A stretch of 64,000 bases of DNA. Origin: Chitinivorax tropicus. GTDB taxonomy: Bacteria; Pseudomonadota; Gammaproteobacteria; Burkholderiales; SCOH01. The stretch covers positions 1 through 64,000 of the forward strand of contig NZ_JACHHY010000001.1 of NCBI RefSeq assembly GCF_014202905.1. The letters run 5' to 3'. A program made the translations under genes and the position numbers. This document shows, piece by piece, positions 38,945 through 49,400 of this stretch (position 1 is its first letter; the number at the start of each line of letters is the position of its first letter). The notes beneath the pieces are model-generated. The model made no database searches. It was not told the DNA's origin and worked only from the letters and a program-made list of their open reading frames with translations.

Positions 38945-41900
38945 GCTGCTTCTCCTTCCTTGAAAGTGATGTCGATCACCTTCTTGGCGTTGGCGAGTGC
39001 GTCAAAGATCCGCTCTTCGAAGAAGCGCACATCATCTTGATTCATCAGCAGATTCGAGTAGATGCGTGACAAAGGCGAGAACTGGATGCCATAACGCTTG
39101 GAGATTTCACGGATGATGATGTCGCAGAACTTGACCTTGTCGCTGTAGCCTTCAGAGCGATCCACCGCCGTATCCTGCGAGTGGTAGACCAGTGCGGTCG
39201 GCATACCCTGCACCACCATTGGCAGGTCGTTGGCATGTGCAGCCCGCACGAAGGCATCGGAGATCTGTGCGGTGAAACCAGCCATGCGCTCGTAGCAGCC
39301 AGGGTCTTGCTCGACCAGATCGAATGTCGCCTTGATTGCGGCCAGGCCCAGCGGGTAGCCGTTGAAGGTACCAGCGTGGATCACCTTGCCACGGGTGTAC
39401 ATATCCATGATGTCGCGACGACCGGCAATCGCTGAGATCGGCATCGAGCCGCCGCCCAGTGCCTTGCCGAAGGTGGCCAGGTGGGGTGTCACGCCCAGGA
39501 TGCCCTGTGCGCCGGACAAGCCCAGACGGACACCCGTGATGATCTCGTCAAAGATCAATACCACGTTGTACTTCTCGCAGATCTCCTTCGCCCGCTCCAG
39601 ATAGCCTTCGCGCGGCAGGATGCCCCCGCCGTTGATGCAGATCGGCTCCATCAATACAGCGGCGATTTCGCTGTGATAACGCTCGATGGTGGCTTCGAGG
39701 ATCTGGATGTCGTTCCAGGGCAATACGAATGACTGCGATTCCATGACGCCGTCGGCACGGCCCAGCGTGTCCAGCAGGTCACCCTTGAATTGCTCGGGTA
39801 CCGGGTAGCTCAGATCCTTCTTCTTGCGCCAACCCATGATGTTGTCGGCATTGCCGTGGTAATGGCCATGGAAGCGGATGAAGCGATTCTTGCCGGTAAA
39901 GCCACGCGCCAGGCGCAGCGCGTTTTGCACGGCCTCGGTGCCGCTCAGGCAGAAACGGACCATCTCGGCGCAGGGGACATGCTTGATCATCTGGCTGCAG
40001 ACTTCGACCTCCAGATCGCAGGTGTCCACCGAGGTCACCTTCTGCATGTATTTGATCAGCGATTCGTTGTACGCCTCGTTATGGTGGCCGACGAACAGGG
40101 CGCCGAATTTGCAGAACAGATCCAGGTGCTCGTTGCCATCCAGATCCCACACCCGGGAATTGCGGCCACGGTTGAATGGGATGACCAGGGGGCGCTCCGG
40201 ATCACCGAAGTTGTAGTGGGTGCCACCTGGCAGCAGCTCCCAGCACTGCTTGTAGAAATCTTTGGATTTGGTCAACGACAGTTTGGTTTCAGCTTCCATA
40301 TGCTTACGATCCTCTTCCTTACGGATGGTTGGGGGGGGAGACGACAGGGCCGTGTCAGTCTGATCGGCCTCGTCCGGCTCATTCAGCCGGGCAGCGCCCG
40401 GCTGGTAGCGGCGTAGCGGCTCTGGGACGACCACGCCGAGTTGCTGCAAGGCGTTCACACGGCCCAGATAGGCCGCACCCGCCATCAATTCCACCGCCAT
40501 ATCAGCCACATGGCGATTTTCCACTGCCTCCAGGGCGCTGCCCTTCAGCCACTCATTGGCGGCGCCCATGGCGGCACCGCACCAGATCTGGAAATCCACT
40601 GCGCGATCGGCCTGCCCGCTGATCGCCCAGCGTGACGATTGGCCGAGATACCACTGAAATACCAATGCCATCTTTTTCTTGGGATTGGCGTTGGCCGCCA
40701 CGATCACCGCCTCGTTGCCACGGGACTTGAAAAATGCTTCGGTATCGGCCCAGACCTGCGCCAATGGTTGTTTGAAAAGGGTCTGTTCCAGATTGGCCAC
40801 TTCGGCGGCAGGGATCTCCTCCAGCGATTCATACTGCTTGTAAAGGTTATGCAGCTTGGTCGCACGTATGGCATACATGCTGCCGCCCTTGAGCACCTGC
40901 ACCTTGGCGCCCAGCTCGAACATGTCAGCGGAAGGCCCCATTGCTACATCGCTGGTCTTGGCCTTACCCAGCAAGATCTTGACCGCCGCCGAGGTGCCGG
41001 CCTCGACGCAAGCCTGGTTGATCGAGCCGGTGACGACATAGGCTGCACCCATTGCAAAGGCACCCAACACCGCATGGGGCGTGCCCAAGCCACCTGCCGC
41101 CCCGACCCGCACGGTGAAGGGGTACTGATGCTTGGCCACCAGCTCATCCCGCTGCTCGACGATGGAGCGGAAGATGCAGCTCAGGACACCGTTGTCGGTA
41201 TGGCCGCCCGAATCTCCCTCGACGGTGATGTCATCCGCCATTGGCACCCGTGAAGCCAACCACGCTTGTTGCTCGGTGATCAGGCCTTCCGCCAGCAGCT
41301 TGCGCACTACCTTCTCTGGGGCGGGGCTCAGGAAGTGCTGTGCCACCTCGCGGCGTGAGACTTTGGCAATCACGCGATTGCGCCGGATCACCGTGTTGCC
41401 GACGCCCTGCTCCAGACCTTTGATGCGGTAATACACAATCGCTGCCGACAGATTGACGTAAGCGGAGGCCTCGACCACTTTCACGTCCTGCTCGATGAAC
41501 AGCTTGACGCAGGCCATCTCCCAATCGGGCTGGCTGGGGTTGTGCAACAGGTTGATGGCATAAGGGCCGTTGGGCAGCGCTTCTTTGATACGGCGGATGG
41601 CGGTGCGGATGCGATCCAGCGTCAACCCACCCGCACCGAACGCGCTCAGAATGCGCCTGGCGCCCAGGGCGACCACCATCTCCTCTGAGTTGATGCCGCC
41701 CGCCATGGCCCCGGCGTAATAGGCAAAACGCACGCCATAGTCATGCAGGAAGCTCGGGTCACCCAGATGCTCCGGCGTGATGCCAGGGACAATGCCCAGA
41801 CATCCCACTTGGCCTTGCGGTGCCAGGCCGCCGCCCGATTCCAGCACCGCCCCTTGCTGATGTTGCAGCACGTAGAGAGGCTTGGACAGCTCCAACAGGC

Positions 41901-42006
41901 GTTGCTGGGCCTGCTGCAAGGTCTGCTGCAATTTACCCGCCTGGCCTTGCCATTGATAAGGCGCCGGCGCAAAACGTGGCGCGACGCTCAGTGTGTCGTT
42001 GTTCAC
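38941..42006 (-). CDS. PfaD-like enoyl reductase fused to class-III aminotransferase
   Basis: The reading frame runs without a stop through two enzymes (1021 residues from GTG 42006, which overlaps the previous stop as GTGA). Residues 1-530 are a PfaD-type FMN enoyl reductase (nitronate-monooxygenase/TIM-barrel fold; glycine-rich GAAGGLGTPHAVLGAF and SINQACVEAGTS segments). Residues about 570-1021 are a class-III PLP aminotransferase of the glutamate-1-semialdehyde type, with PLP Lys in ATFGKALGGG near 846 and LPGGTHYNF at the front. The ER should saturate enoyl groups on the PUFA-type line; the aminotransferase should turn keto or aldehyde groups into amines. An ATG at 40299 with AAGGAAGAGG upstream could also start the aminotransferase alone. 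Confidence 0.88.
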   Translation of the reverse strand: MNNDTLSVAPRFAPAPYQWQGQAGKLQQTLQQAQQRLLELSKPLYVLQHQQGAVLESGGGLAPQGQVGCLGIVPGITPEHLGDPSFLHDYGVRFAYYAGAMAGGINSEEMVVALGARRILSAFGAGGLTLDRIRTAIRRIKEALPNGPYAINLLHNPSQPDWEMACVKLFIEQDVKVVEASAYVNLSAAIVYYRIKGLEQGVGNTVIRRNRVIAKVSRREVAQHFLSPAPEKVVRKLLAEGLITEQQAWLASRVPMADDITVEGDSGGHTDNGVLSCIFRSIVEQRDELVAKHQYPFTVRVGAAGGLGTPHAVLGAFAMGAAYVVTGSINQACVEAGTSAAVKILLGKAKTSDVAMGPSADMFELGAKVQVLKGGSMYAIRATKLHNLYKQYESLEEIPAAEVANLEQTLFKQPLAQVWADTEAFFKSRGNEAVIVAANANPKKKMALVFQWYLGQSSRWAISGQADRAVDFQIWCGAAMGAANEWLKGSALEAVENRHVADMAVELMAGAAYLGRVNALQQLGVVVPEPLRRYQPGAARLNEPDEADQTDTALSSPPPTIRKEEDRKHMEAETKLSLTKSKDFYKQCWELLPGGTHYNFGDPERPLVIPFNRGRNSRVWDLDGNEHLDLFCKFGALFVGHHNEAYNESLIKYMQKVTSVDTCDLEVEVCSQMIKHVPCAEMVRFCLSGTEAVQNALRLARGFTGKNRFIRFHGHYHGNADNIMGWRKKKDLSYPVPEQFKGDLLDTLGRADGVMESQSFVLPWNDIQILEATIERYHSEIAAVLMEPICINGGGILPREGYLERAKEICEKYNVVLIFDEIITGVRLGLSGAQGILGVTPHLATFGKALGGGSMPISAIAGRRDIMDMYTRGKVIHAGTFNGYPLGLAAIKATFDLVEQDPGCYERMAGFTAQISDAFVRAAHANDLPMVVQGMPTALVYHSQDTAVDRSEGYSDKVKFCDIIIREISKRYGIQFSPLSRIYSNLLMNQDDVRFFEERIFDALANAKKVIDITFKEGEAA

Positions 42007-45000
42007 TTGGCTACCTCGATCACAGGTTGCACCGCCTTGACTGGCGGTTGTTGTGGAATGCCTGGGCGGCGGAAACCCGCGCCCAGGTTGTCGCAGATGC
42101 CGATCACATTGCCGCGGTAGATGATCTCGGCCACAAAGACCAGGGCGATCTGCTGCAGGGTGTGGCCATCCGGCTCGTAAGTACGGTCGATCGACTTGCA
42201 GGTCAGCCGGTAACGCAGGGTTTCCGCCTGGCATTTCACCTCGCCTCGGAACTTGGCGCTGTAGTGGTGATCGATCAGGGTATGCGGGGTTAGATCGAGC
42301 TGGTTGTAGAGCCCCAGATAGCACAGGAAGAATTTCAGTGTCTGTTCGCAGCCTTCCACGACCAAGGTACCGGGCATCACCGGATCATTCTTGAAATGCG
42401 CCTTGAACGCCCAATGATCCGGGTCGATATCGCACTCCCCGACCACTTCGCCCAGCCCGAATGCCCCGCCATCGGTATTGATCGAGGCAATACGATGCAG
42501 CATGCGAGCTGCGGGTGCGTACAGATGGCCAACCCGCGCCGTCTGGTAGGCCGGGCCGAAGCAAGCAACGGTATCGCCCGCCTGTAAGGCATCGATGTCC
42601 GCCGTGCTGAATGCGGTCTTATCGCAGGTCAGCAACGGCTTGAATGGCTCCGCTGACTGGGTGGCCTTCAGATAAGGTGTCGGATCGACCCCCTTCGATT
42701 TCTCGATATCCTTGGGCAGGAAGAAGCCGGAATTGGCTTCCAGCTTGAAGCACAGCCGATCACCGACATAACACAGGTACTCGTAGGCGATCAGCACGTT
42801 CTTGCCGACCTTCAGGAAGGACTTGATATTGACCCGCCCGCGCAGCACTTCGCCTGCCTTGGGCATGTCGCTGTAGAGCGTGGTCTGGCTATCCACGGCC
42901 CGATACCGCAATTGCCCTTTGAACAGCTGATCACAACCGATGTAGGTGAAGGCCACGATCATGGCATGCGAGGATTCCAGGGACACAAACGCGCCCACCA
43001 ACCCGTCGATGGAGAACCAGGCATCGTGTGGCAGATCACACTCCCACTCGATGAAGCAGGGCTCCAGCTTGCCTTTTTCCGCTGACATCGCCGTGATGCG
43101 TGACACAAACATATAGGGTGGCGATGGCATCCGGGTGCGGATCGGGTAGGTATCGGCTTCGGCGTAGTCCGGCCCCAGCACTTTGGCGACTGAGCCATCA
43201 GTCAGCTCGATCAACTGCGCCAGATCGAACAGCACTGGTTTCGATGGTGCGGCGGGTGCGGTCGATGTGGCTGCAGCGGGCTTGACCGGTTGGACTGTCG
43301 GCGCGAGCTGGCCACCCAATAAGGCATTCAACCGCCGATAGAATTGCTGTTCCGCACGGAGGAACTGCATCTGCGAGCGGGCCGTTCTGACCGATTCGCG
43401 CCATAGCGCATCACCGTCATACTGCGCAGCAGGCATGGTGGGCTTGGCTGGCAGAGTGGGCGTAACGGCATCCGGCAGCTTCGTGCCGAATATCGCACAA
43501 TGCTCAGCAGTCAGGATCATGTCGGGAATGGTCTGCTCACGCCCGGTGTAGACCCGGCTCATCAAGCTGCCTACGCGCTGTTGATACGGGGCGGGCACCT
43601 TGGCTTGCTGACGGTTGGTCTCGCTCGGTTCCTGCAGGATCAGGTGTGCGTAGGCATGATCGAGGCCCATGCTGTTTACTGCAGCCCGCCGTACTCCTGT
43701 CGGTGCATCCCATGCGGCCTGCGCCGCCAAGGTGTTGAGCCCCGGCAGGGCTTGGCCCGTGGCAAGCATCGACCACCGGGCGGCGGGGGGCAGATAGCGG
43801 TGATACAGGCTCAATGCCGTCTTGATGATACCCAGCATGCCCTGCGCCAAAGACAAGTAGCCATAGTTGCCGCTCACCGAGCCCACCACTGCGGCTTGTG
43901 ACCGTGTGCCAGTCTGGTAGACCTGCGACAGCCCAGCCAGCTCGGCTTCGGCCAATTGGTGCTGGCCGCCGCTGCATAGCTCAAGCAGATCGATCTGATC
44001 TGGTGTGCAGCGGGCTTGCTGCAAGGCACGGGCCGCGATCTGGGCCACTTGGTCTGCGCGTGGCGTGAACGCCACATCGCCTTCCACAGCATGGCCAATC
44101 GCCAAGCCTGTCAAGGTGGCATAGATGCGGTCTTGCTTGGCCTGCGCCTCGTCCTCACGCTTGAGTACCACCATGCCCACACCTTCACCGATAGGCAGAC
44201 CCGGCTGGCGTAAACTCGACCACAGCACATTTTCAAGACTGCCGCCAAAGCTACCGCCCGCGACGATCACCGCCTCGACCAATTGCTCAGACAACATGAA
44301 CTGAGCCAGCTCGATCGCCTTGAATGGCGCATTCTCATGCGAGCCCAAGGCAAACGCTGGGCCATCCAGCTTGAGGTGTGCCGCAATACGGCTCGCCACC
44401 ACATTGCCGATGCCCCCGGTGATGCCCTCTGGGTACGGCGTGGGGAACAACGCATCTTTGGCGATGGTCTCCAAAGCCAGCTGCTGCGCCTCGGTGAGCT
44501 GGATACCCTGCCTGCCCAGGCTTTGGCGGATCTGCCAGCTGATTTCATTGCGGGCCTGATAACGGGCGCAATTGAGATCCACGTCGCCCGCCACGATCAC
44601 GGCGATGTTACGTTTCTCACCATCCAGCTGATAACCCGCGTCGTAGAAGGCACGCTCGGCCACCGGCATCAGGAACAGGTGAGACAGCAAATGGGTGCCG
44701 ATCACCTTGGGTGGTAGTTTGTAGTGTTTGCAATCGAAATCGAGCGATTCGATGTAGGCACCAACCGGCGCGCCATCGAACCCACGCGGCGCGAGCAGGT
44801 CTGTGCGCCCTTCCAGCCCCAGCCAGCGGGTGCGGGGCAAGGGTGAGAAGTGGTCACGCCCCTGCCGCAGGGTGTCATCGAATGCCGCCAGCGTATCGGT
44901 GCCCGCCAATGACAAGCCCATGCCAATGATCGACACCGGCACGGTCTTCAGCGTGGTGATATCGGTTTGCACCATCTGTGGGTGGTATTCGCTCAATACC

Positions 45001-46331
45001 ATGTGCCCGTTCACACCACCAAAGCCAAAAGCATTGATGCCTGCACGCTTGGGCCCACCATGGCTTGGCCAATCGCAGGTCTGGGTGACGACATGCTGCA
45101 ACCCGAGCGTGCCCTTGGGCGTGGCCACCATGTCCTTGACCCCGATGGTGGGCGGAATGGTGCCGTACTTCATGGCCAACAGCACTTTGAGAATGCTGGC
45201 CATGCCCGAGGCCGTGAGCATATGGCCGATATTGCCTTTATTGGCGCCGATCAGCGGAATGTGGCCCCGCTCACCGAAGAATGCCTCCACCGAGCCCAGC
45301 TCGACCTGATCGCCCACCGGGGTACCGGTCGCATGGCATTCCAGATAATCGATCTCACCATTGACCTGCTGGTAGGCACGCTGCAGGGCAAGCATCTGGC
45401 CGTTGAAATCGGGCACCAGAATGTGTTTGGCCCCGCCGTCATTGGATAGGCCGACCGACTCGATGACCCCATAGATGGTGTCGCGGTCACGGACTGCATC
45501 TGACAGGCGTTTCAACACAATCATGCCCGCGCCCTCACCTGCCTTCAGACCTTGTGAATGTCGGTCGAACGGCACCGATTCGCCATCGGTCGGGAAGGCC
45601 TGCAGGACATTGAAACCATGGTCGATATAGACGTGATCGGCGTGGCACACCGAACCCGCCACCATCATGTCAGCCTGCCCGCTCTGCAGGTAATAACTGG
45701 CAACACGGACGGCATACAGTGCTGAAGAACATGCGGCATCCAGCGTATAACAAGGGCCGGTCAACCCCAGTGCCTGAGCGGCAATGGTGGCATTGTGGCT
45801 GCCCGTCATCAGGTTGATTTCAGACAGGCCGGCTGCTGACCAGGGTGCTTGCAGATGAAAATCCGGTCGCCCCAGCAGCGTTTGTAGATAGGGGTCGAGC
45901 ATGCGATGGTAGAAGTCGGCAAACAGCCGCTTCACCGAGTGCGTGGGCATCCCGATATTGCCGATCACCAGCCCACAGCGCTGGCGGATCGATTCGTCGG
46001 CCTGACCATGGCCCGCATCCTTCAGGGCTTGGTCTGCCGCGTAGAGTGTCCATTGATACAGCGGATCCAGCGCATCCAGTTGGGCCTTGGGCAGTCGATA
46101 CCCAGCCGATTGAAACTGAAAGCCACGGACATGGCCGTTCTTGTTGTAGTGGATCTTGTCGGTGGTACCCGGTGTCGGGTCGAAGTACACCGTCGGGTCC
46201 ACGCCCAATTCCGTATTGGAAAGTGGCGTGGTGCAGTCGCGTCGATCCAGCAGGTTTTGCCAGTACTGCGCGGGTGTCTCGGCGCCGGGAAACAGGCAAC
46301 CCAGGCCGACAATGGCAATGTGTTCCATCAT
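42003..46331 (-). CDS. PfaC-like PUFA-type synthase subunit: KS-CLF-DH-DH
   Basis: The 1442-residue protein has an active KS (about 1-450; Cys near 198 in DAACSSA, His in HATGTPVGD and KGNIGHM). A KS-like chain-length factor without the Cys motif follows (about 460-900). Two FabA-type hot-dog dehydratase regions come last, one starting MPSPPYMFVSR near 1070 and one with KAHFKNDPVMPG near 1315. This is the PfaC layout of PUFA synthases, which iterate elongation and dehydration. Here it should build the polyamine backbone together with the PfaA-like and PfaD-like proteins. ATG 46331 has GGA six bases upstream; the first in-frame ATG, ten codons earlier, has none. Confidence 0.9.
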   Translation of the reverse strand: MMEHIAIVGLGCLFPGAETPAQYWQNLLDRRDCTTPLSNTELGVDPTVYFDPTPGTTDKIHYNKNGHVRGFQFQSAGYRLPKAQLDALDPLYQWTLYAADQALKDAGHGQADESIRQRCGLVIGNIGMPTHSVKRLFADFYHRMLDPYLQTLLGRPDFHLQAPWSAAGLSEINLMTGSHNATIAAQALGLTGPCYTLDAACSSALYAVRVASYYLQSGQADMMVAGSVCHADHVYIDHGFNVLQAFPTDGESVPFDRHSQGLKAGEGAGMIVLKRLSDAVRDRDTIYGVIESVGLSNDGGAKHILVPDFNGQMLALQRAYQQVNGEIDYLECHATGTPVGDQVELGSVEAFFGERGHIPLIGANKGNIGHMLTASGMASILKVLLAMKYGTIPPTIGVKDMVATPKGTLGLQHVVTQTCDWPSHGGPKRAGINAFGFGGVNGHMVLSEYHPQMVQTDITTLKTVPVSIIGMGLSLAGTDTLAAFDDTLRQGRDHFSPLPRTRWLGLEGRTDLLAPRGFDGAPVGAYIESLDFDCKHYKLPPKVIGTHLLSHLFLMPVAERAFYDAGYQLDGEKRNIAVIVAGDVDLNCARYQARNEISWQIRQSLGRQGIQLTEAQQLALETIAKDALFPTPYPEGITGGIGNVVASRIAAHLKLDGPAFALGSHENAPFKAIELAQFMLSEQLVEAVIVAGGSFGGSLENVLWSSLRQPGLPIGEGVGMVVLKREDEAQAKQDRIYATLTGLAIGHAVEGDVAFTPRADQVAQIAARALQQARCTPDQIDLLELCSGGQHQLAEAELAGLSQVYQTGTRSQAAVVGSVSGNYGYLSLAQGMLGIIKTALSLYHRYLPPAARWSMLATGQALPGLNTLAAQAAWDAPTGVRRAAVNSMGLDHAYAHLILQEPSETNRQQAKVPAPYQQRVGSLMSRVYTGREQTIPDMILTAEHCAIFGTKLPDAVTPTLPAKPTMPAAQYDGDALWRESVRTARSQMQFLRAEQQFYRRLNALLGGQLAPTVQPVKPAAATSTAPAAPSKPVLFDLAQLIELTDGSVAKVLGPDYAEADTYPIRTRMPSPPYMFVSRITAMSAEKGKLEPCFIEWECDLPHDAWFSIDGLVGAFVSLESSHAMIVAFTYIGCDQLFKGQLRYRAVDSQTTLYSDMPKAGEVLRGRVNIKSFLKVGKNVLIAYEYLCYVGDRLCFKLEANSGFFLPKDIEKSKGVDPTPYLKATQSAEPFKPLLTCDKTAFSTADIDALQAGDTVACFGPAYQTARVGHLYAPAARMLHRIASINTDGGAFGLGEVVGECDIDPDHWAFKAHFKNDPVMPGTLVVEGCEQTLKFFLCYLGLYNQLDLTPHTLIDHHYSAKFRGEVKCQAETLRYRLTCKSIDRTYEPDGHTLQQIALVFVAEIIYRGNVIGICDNLGAGFRRPGIPQQPPVKAVQPVIEVAK

Positions 46332-46363
46332 GCGTCCATGCCTAAAAATCGTGCTATTCAAAG

Positions 46364-46449
46364 ATTGCCGGGCGCACGCTGCCCTGCCGGGCCTTCCCGG
46401 GACTCAGCCAGGGAAGGCGGCATCGGCACGGGCACCGGCGCCCGTCAAT
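46364..46449 (-). other. Long nested hairpin between PfaA-like and PfaC-like genes
   Basis: Outer pairs ATTG/CAAT and CGGGCGC/GCGCCCG (46369-46375 with 46438-46444) enclose a central hairpin GCCTTCCC/GGGAAGGC (46391-46398 with 46411-46418), extended by TGCC/GGCA. The fold spans most of the 137-base gap. No U-tract is present. Confidence 0.65.
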
Positions 46450-46468
46450 GACTACCAGGGTGGATCGA

Positions 46469-49400
46469 TCAGCTGATCGTGGAATCCTCCGGGTCGCACA
46501 GCAGCTGCCGTAACTTCTTCGAGACGGTAAATGTCAGCCCGGACAGCTTGCTGAATACCCGACCGGCTTCGTCATGCACCACGATGTCGGTCACCAGCCC
46601 GGCCTGTGTCTGCGACAATACAGACAAGGACAGGTAGAACGGCTGACCTGCTGCTGGCGTTGCAAACTGCTCCCACTGCGTGATTTGCGACGGCAGGCCC
46701 GCCTTGTCTGTCTGCAATAACAGCCAGGCCATCGGCGGTTGCACACACACGTCACCCAGATAGGGGTTGAAGCTGCAGATCGGGAATTGGCCCTGCTGTG
46801 TGGCCGTGACCTCAGGCAATTGCGCCGCCAGGGTCAGGTGTGCGGCATCCACGTTCAAAATGCGCTGCACCCCACGGAAGATCGGGCCGCTGAACAGCAA
46901 CGCCCCCTGCCGCATATCACCATAAAGCGTCTGCACCTCGACCTGCCCAGCCAGATTGGCTCCGGTGAACACTGGCTGGGCCACTTTTTCATGGCTCATG
47001 ACCAATGTACCTTGGTAGCGCTGCAGCACGCCTGTCGGCTGGTCGCTGACGATCCGGATGGACAAGGTATGCCGATCATTGCCTTTTTCCGGGCCAGCCA
47101 GCGGGCGGATCTCTGCCCGTAATTGCCCTTGCTCCGCCTCATCGAACACCACGCCCTTCAGGACCCGGAAATCGACCAGCTTTTCGAAGTGATAGCCTGG
47201 CAACACGTCTTCACCCAGCTGCACCATCCAGCCGATCGCCAGCGTGGCCGGCAGCACGGCGTGGCCATCAACCACATGATCATTCAGGAAGGGGTTGTCC
47301 TCAGCCTTGATGATCCGATTGATTTCAGTCAGCTCTGGCAGCTGTTTGATCTTTGGGCTGACTTTATAACTGCCCCCGCCGATCAGCAGCTGTGGCACCG
47401 CTGCGTGGCGGAACTCGTTGACGAAATGCCCAACGCCGATGTCAGTTGGAATGATGGCCAGATTGCGTTCTGCATAGGCTTTCTTCAGCACATCATTGAC
47501 CATGCCGGTATCCCACGGGCCCCAATTGATGGCTCGCACATAGGCTTTCGGGTATTGGGTCTGGAACAGCCAAGCAAACTTGCTCAGCACCTCGTTGGCC
47601 ATCGCATAGTCGGTCTGCCCCGCGTTGCCGAAGAAGCCAGACACCGACGAAAACACCACCACATGCTTGAGTTTGTCCACCTTGATGGCCGCCAGCAGGG
47701 TTTCGAGCCCTTTGACCTTGGTCAGGAACACACTGTCGAAGTCTGCTGCAGTCTTTTTCTCGATCCGCTTGTCGGCCAGATTGCCTGCGCCATGGATCAG
47801 CCCGGTCACCGGCCCCAGCTCGCGCTGCACATCGGCCATGGCACGCGCCACATCCTTACCATCAGCGATGTCGCAGGCGATATAACGCGCCTGGCCGCCT
47901 GCGGCTTCGATCCTGGTCAGGGTCTGTCTCACCTCAGCCAGTTGCAGCACATCCTTCAACATCCGATCCACCTTCACCGGTGTCGGCTGCTCGCCTTGCT
48001 GCTGCAGGTGCTTGATGGCACTGGCTTTGAGTGCGTTGACTTCGCTGATGCCTTCTGCCCAGGCAGGCACTGCGCCATCGATGCGGGTGCGACCCAACAG
48101 TGCGAAGCGTGCAGGGTATCGCTTGGCCAGCGCGATGACACACTCCGCCGTGATGCCACGGGCACCACCGGTCACCACAAATACCGATTTATCGTCGATA
48201 TCGGTCAGTGCGGCCTCGGCATCGATCGACACCGCCTCGAAACCTAATCCGATACGCTCACCCTTGGCTCCACGTCCGATTTCAGCCACATCGGTGCAGG
48301 CATCGCTGAGCTCCTCGACAATCATCGATGCTGCCAATGCCTTGTTGGCTTTCGGGTCGAGATCAACCGTGCGGCAGAATGTCTGCTCCCATTCGATATT
48401 CAATGACTTGCTCAGACCGGTCACACCAGCGGTTACCAGTGGATAATTCCCACGGCCAGCCGTGCCCAATTCACCATCCACCTGGCTAATGAGGAAGAAG
48501 AAAGAACGCCCGATGGTTTGCTCGCTGAATCGTGGCTGCATGGCCTTGGCCAAGTTGAACGCAAACCGCGCCTGATCATAATCGGCAGCCTGAAACGCCG
48601 ACAGCACCGACTTGCTCACTTGCCCAGCCGCCTGCAGGTGGATCACCCCACCGATGACACCTTCTGTCTCGGTGATCCGGCTCAGCACGGTCTGCAGACT
48701 ACCTTCGTCGGCTTGTTCCAGGGCATAGTCCACCACGCCCTGAATACCCTTGCGATTGCCCTTGGACGGTTGCCAGGCCAAGGCCAGCCGCACCACTTTC
48801 TGTTCTCTGGCGAGCAATTGCTGTGCAAGCTCATCACTCAGGCCCTTTCCATCATCCGTTATCAACCATACCTGCCCTGCAGGCAGGGCCAGGTCACGTT
48901 GATCCGGTTTCGGCAAGAGCCGTTTGACCGGCTGGAAGCGTTGTACGGGTTGGGAAACAGTATCGGCATCACTTGCAATCAAGCGCCGAGCCGGGGCAGA
49001 TGCGTCTTCCCGTGGCTCAGCTAGGGATTTTTTTGCGGCAGATTCCTTATCCCCTGCTTGATCAGCCAGCTTGCGGGTGGTCGTCACCACGCCCAGATTA
49101 CGGATCGGCGGTGCCGCTTCGATCGGTGTCTCGACGATGGCGGGTAATTCAGCTGCTGCAGCCGGCGTGTTGACCACAGGCGCGGCTTCGGCTGTCTCAA
49201 CAGTGGCAGCGGCTTCGCTGGATGCGCCTTGGCCTTTGATTTCCGCCAACAGCTCGTCGATGGTGTCCTTGAAGAACACAGCCATTTTGCGGATATTGCT
49301 GAATGCATCGATATCGAAGGTTTCCGACTCTTTGGTGCTCTCTGCGTCCTGGAAGTACGGCACATCAGTTGCCAGAATGTCGAACATCGCGCCGAAGATC

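Noticed and set aside
42007-42324. A longer N-terminus for the ER-aminotransferase
   Set aside because: The extra 106 residues are low-complexity and lie inside the end of the PfaC-like gene; the GTGA overlap gives a natural start.
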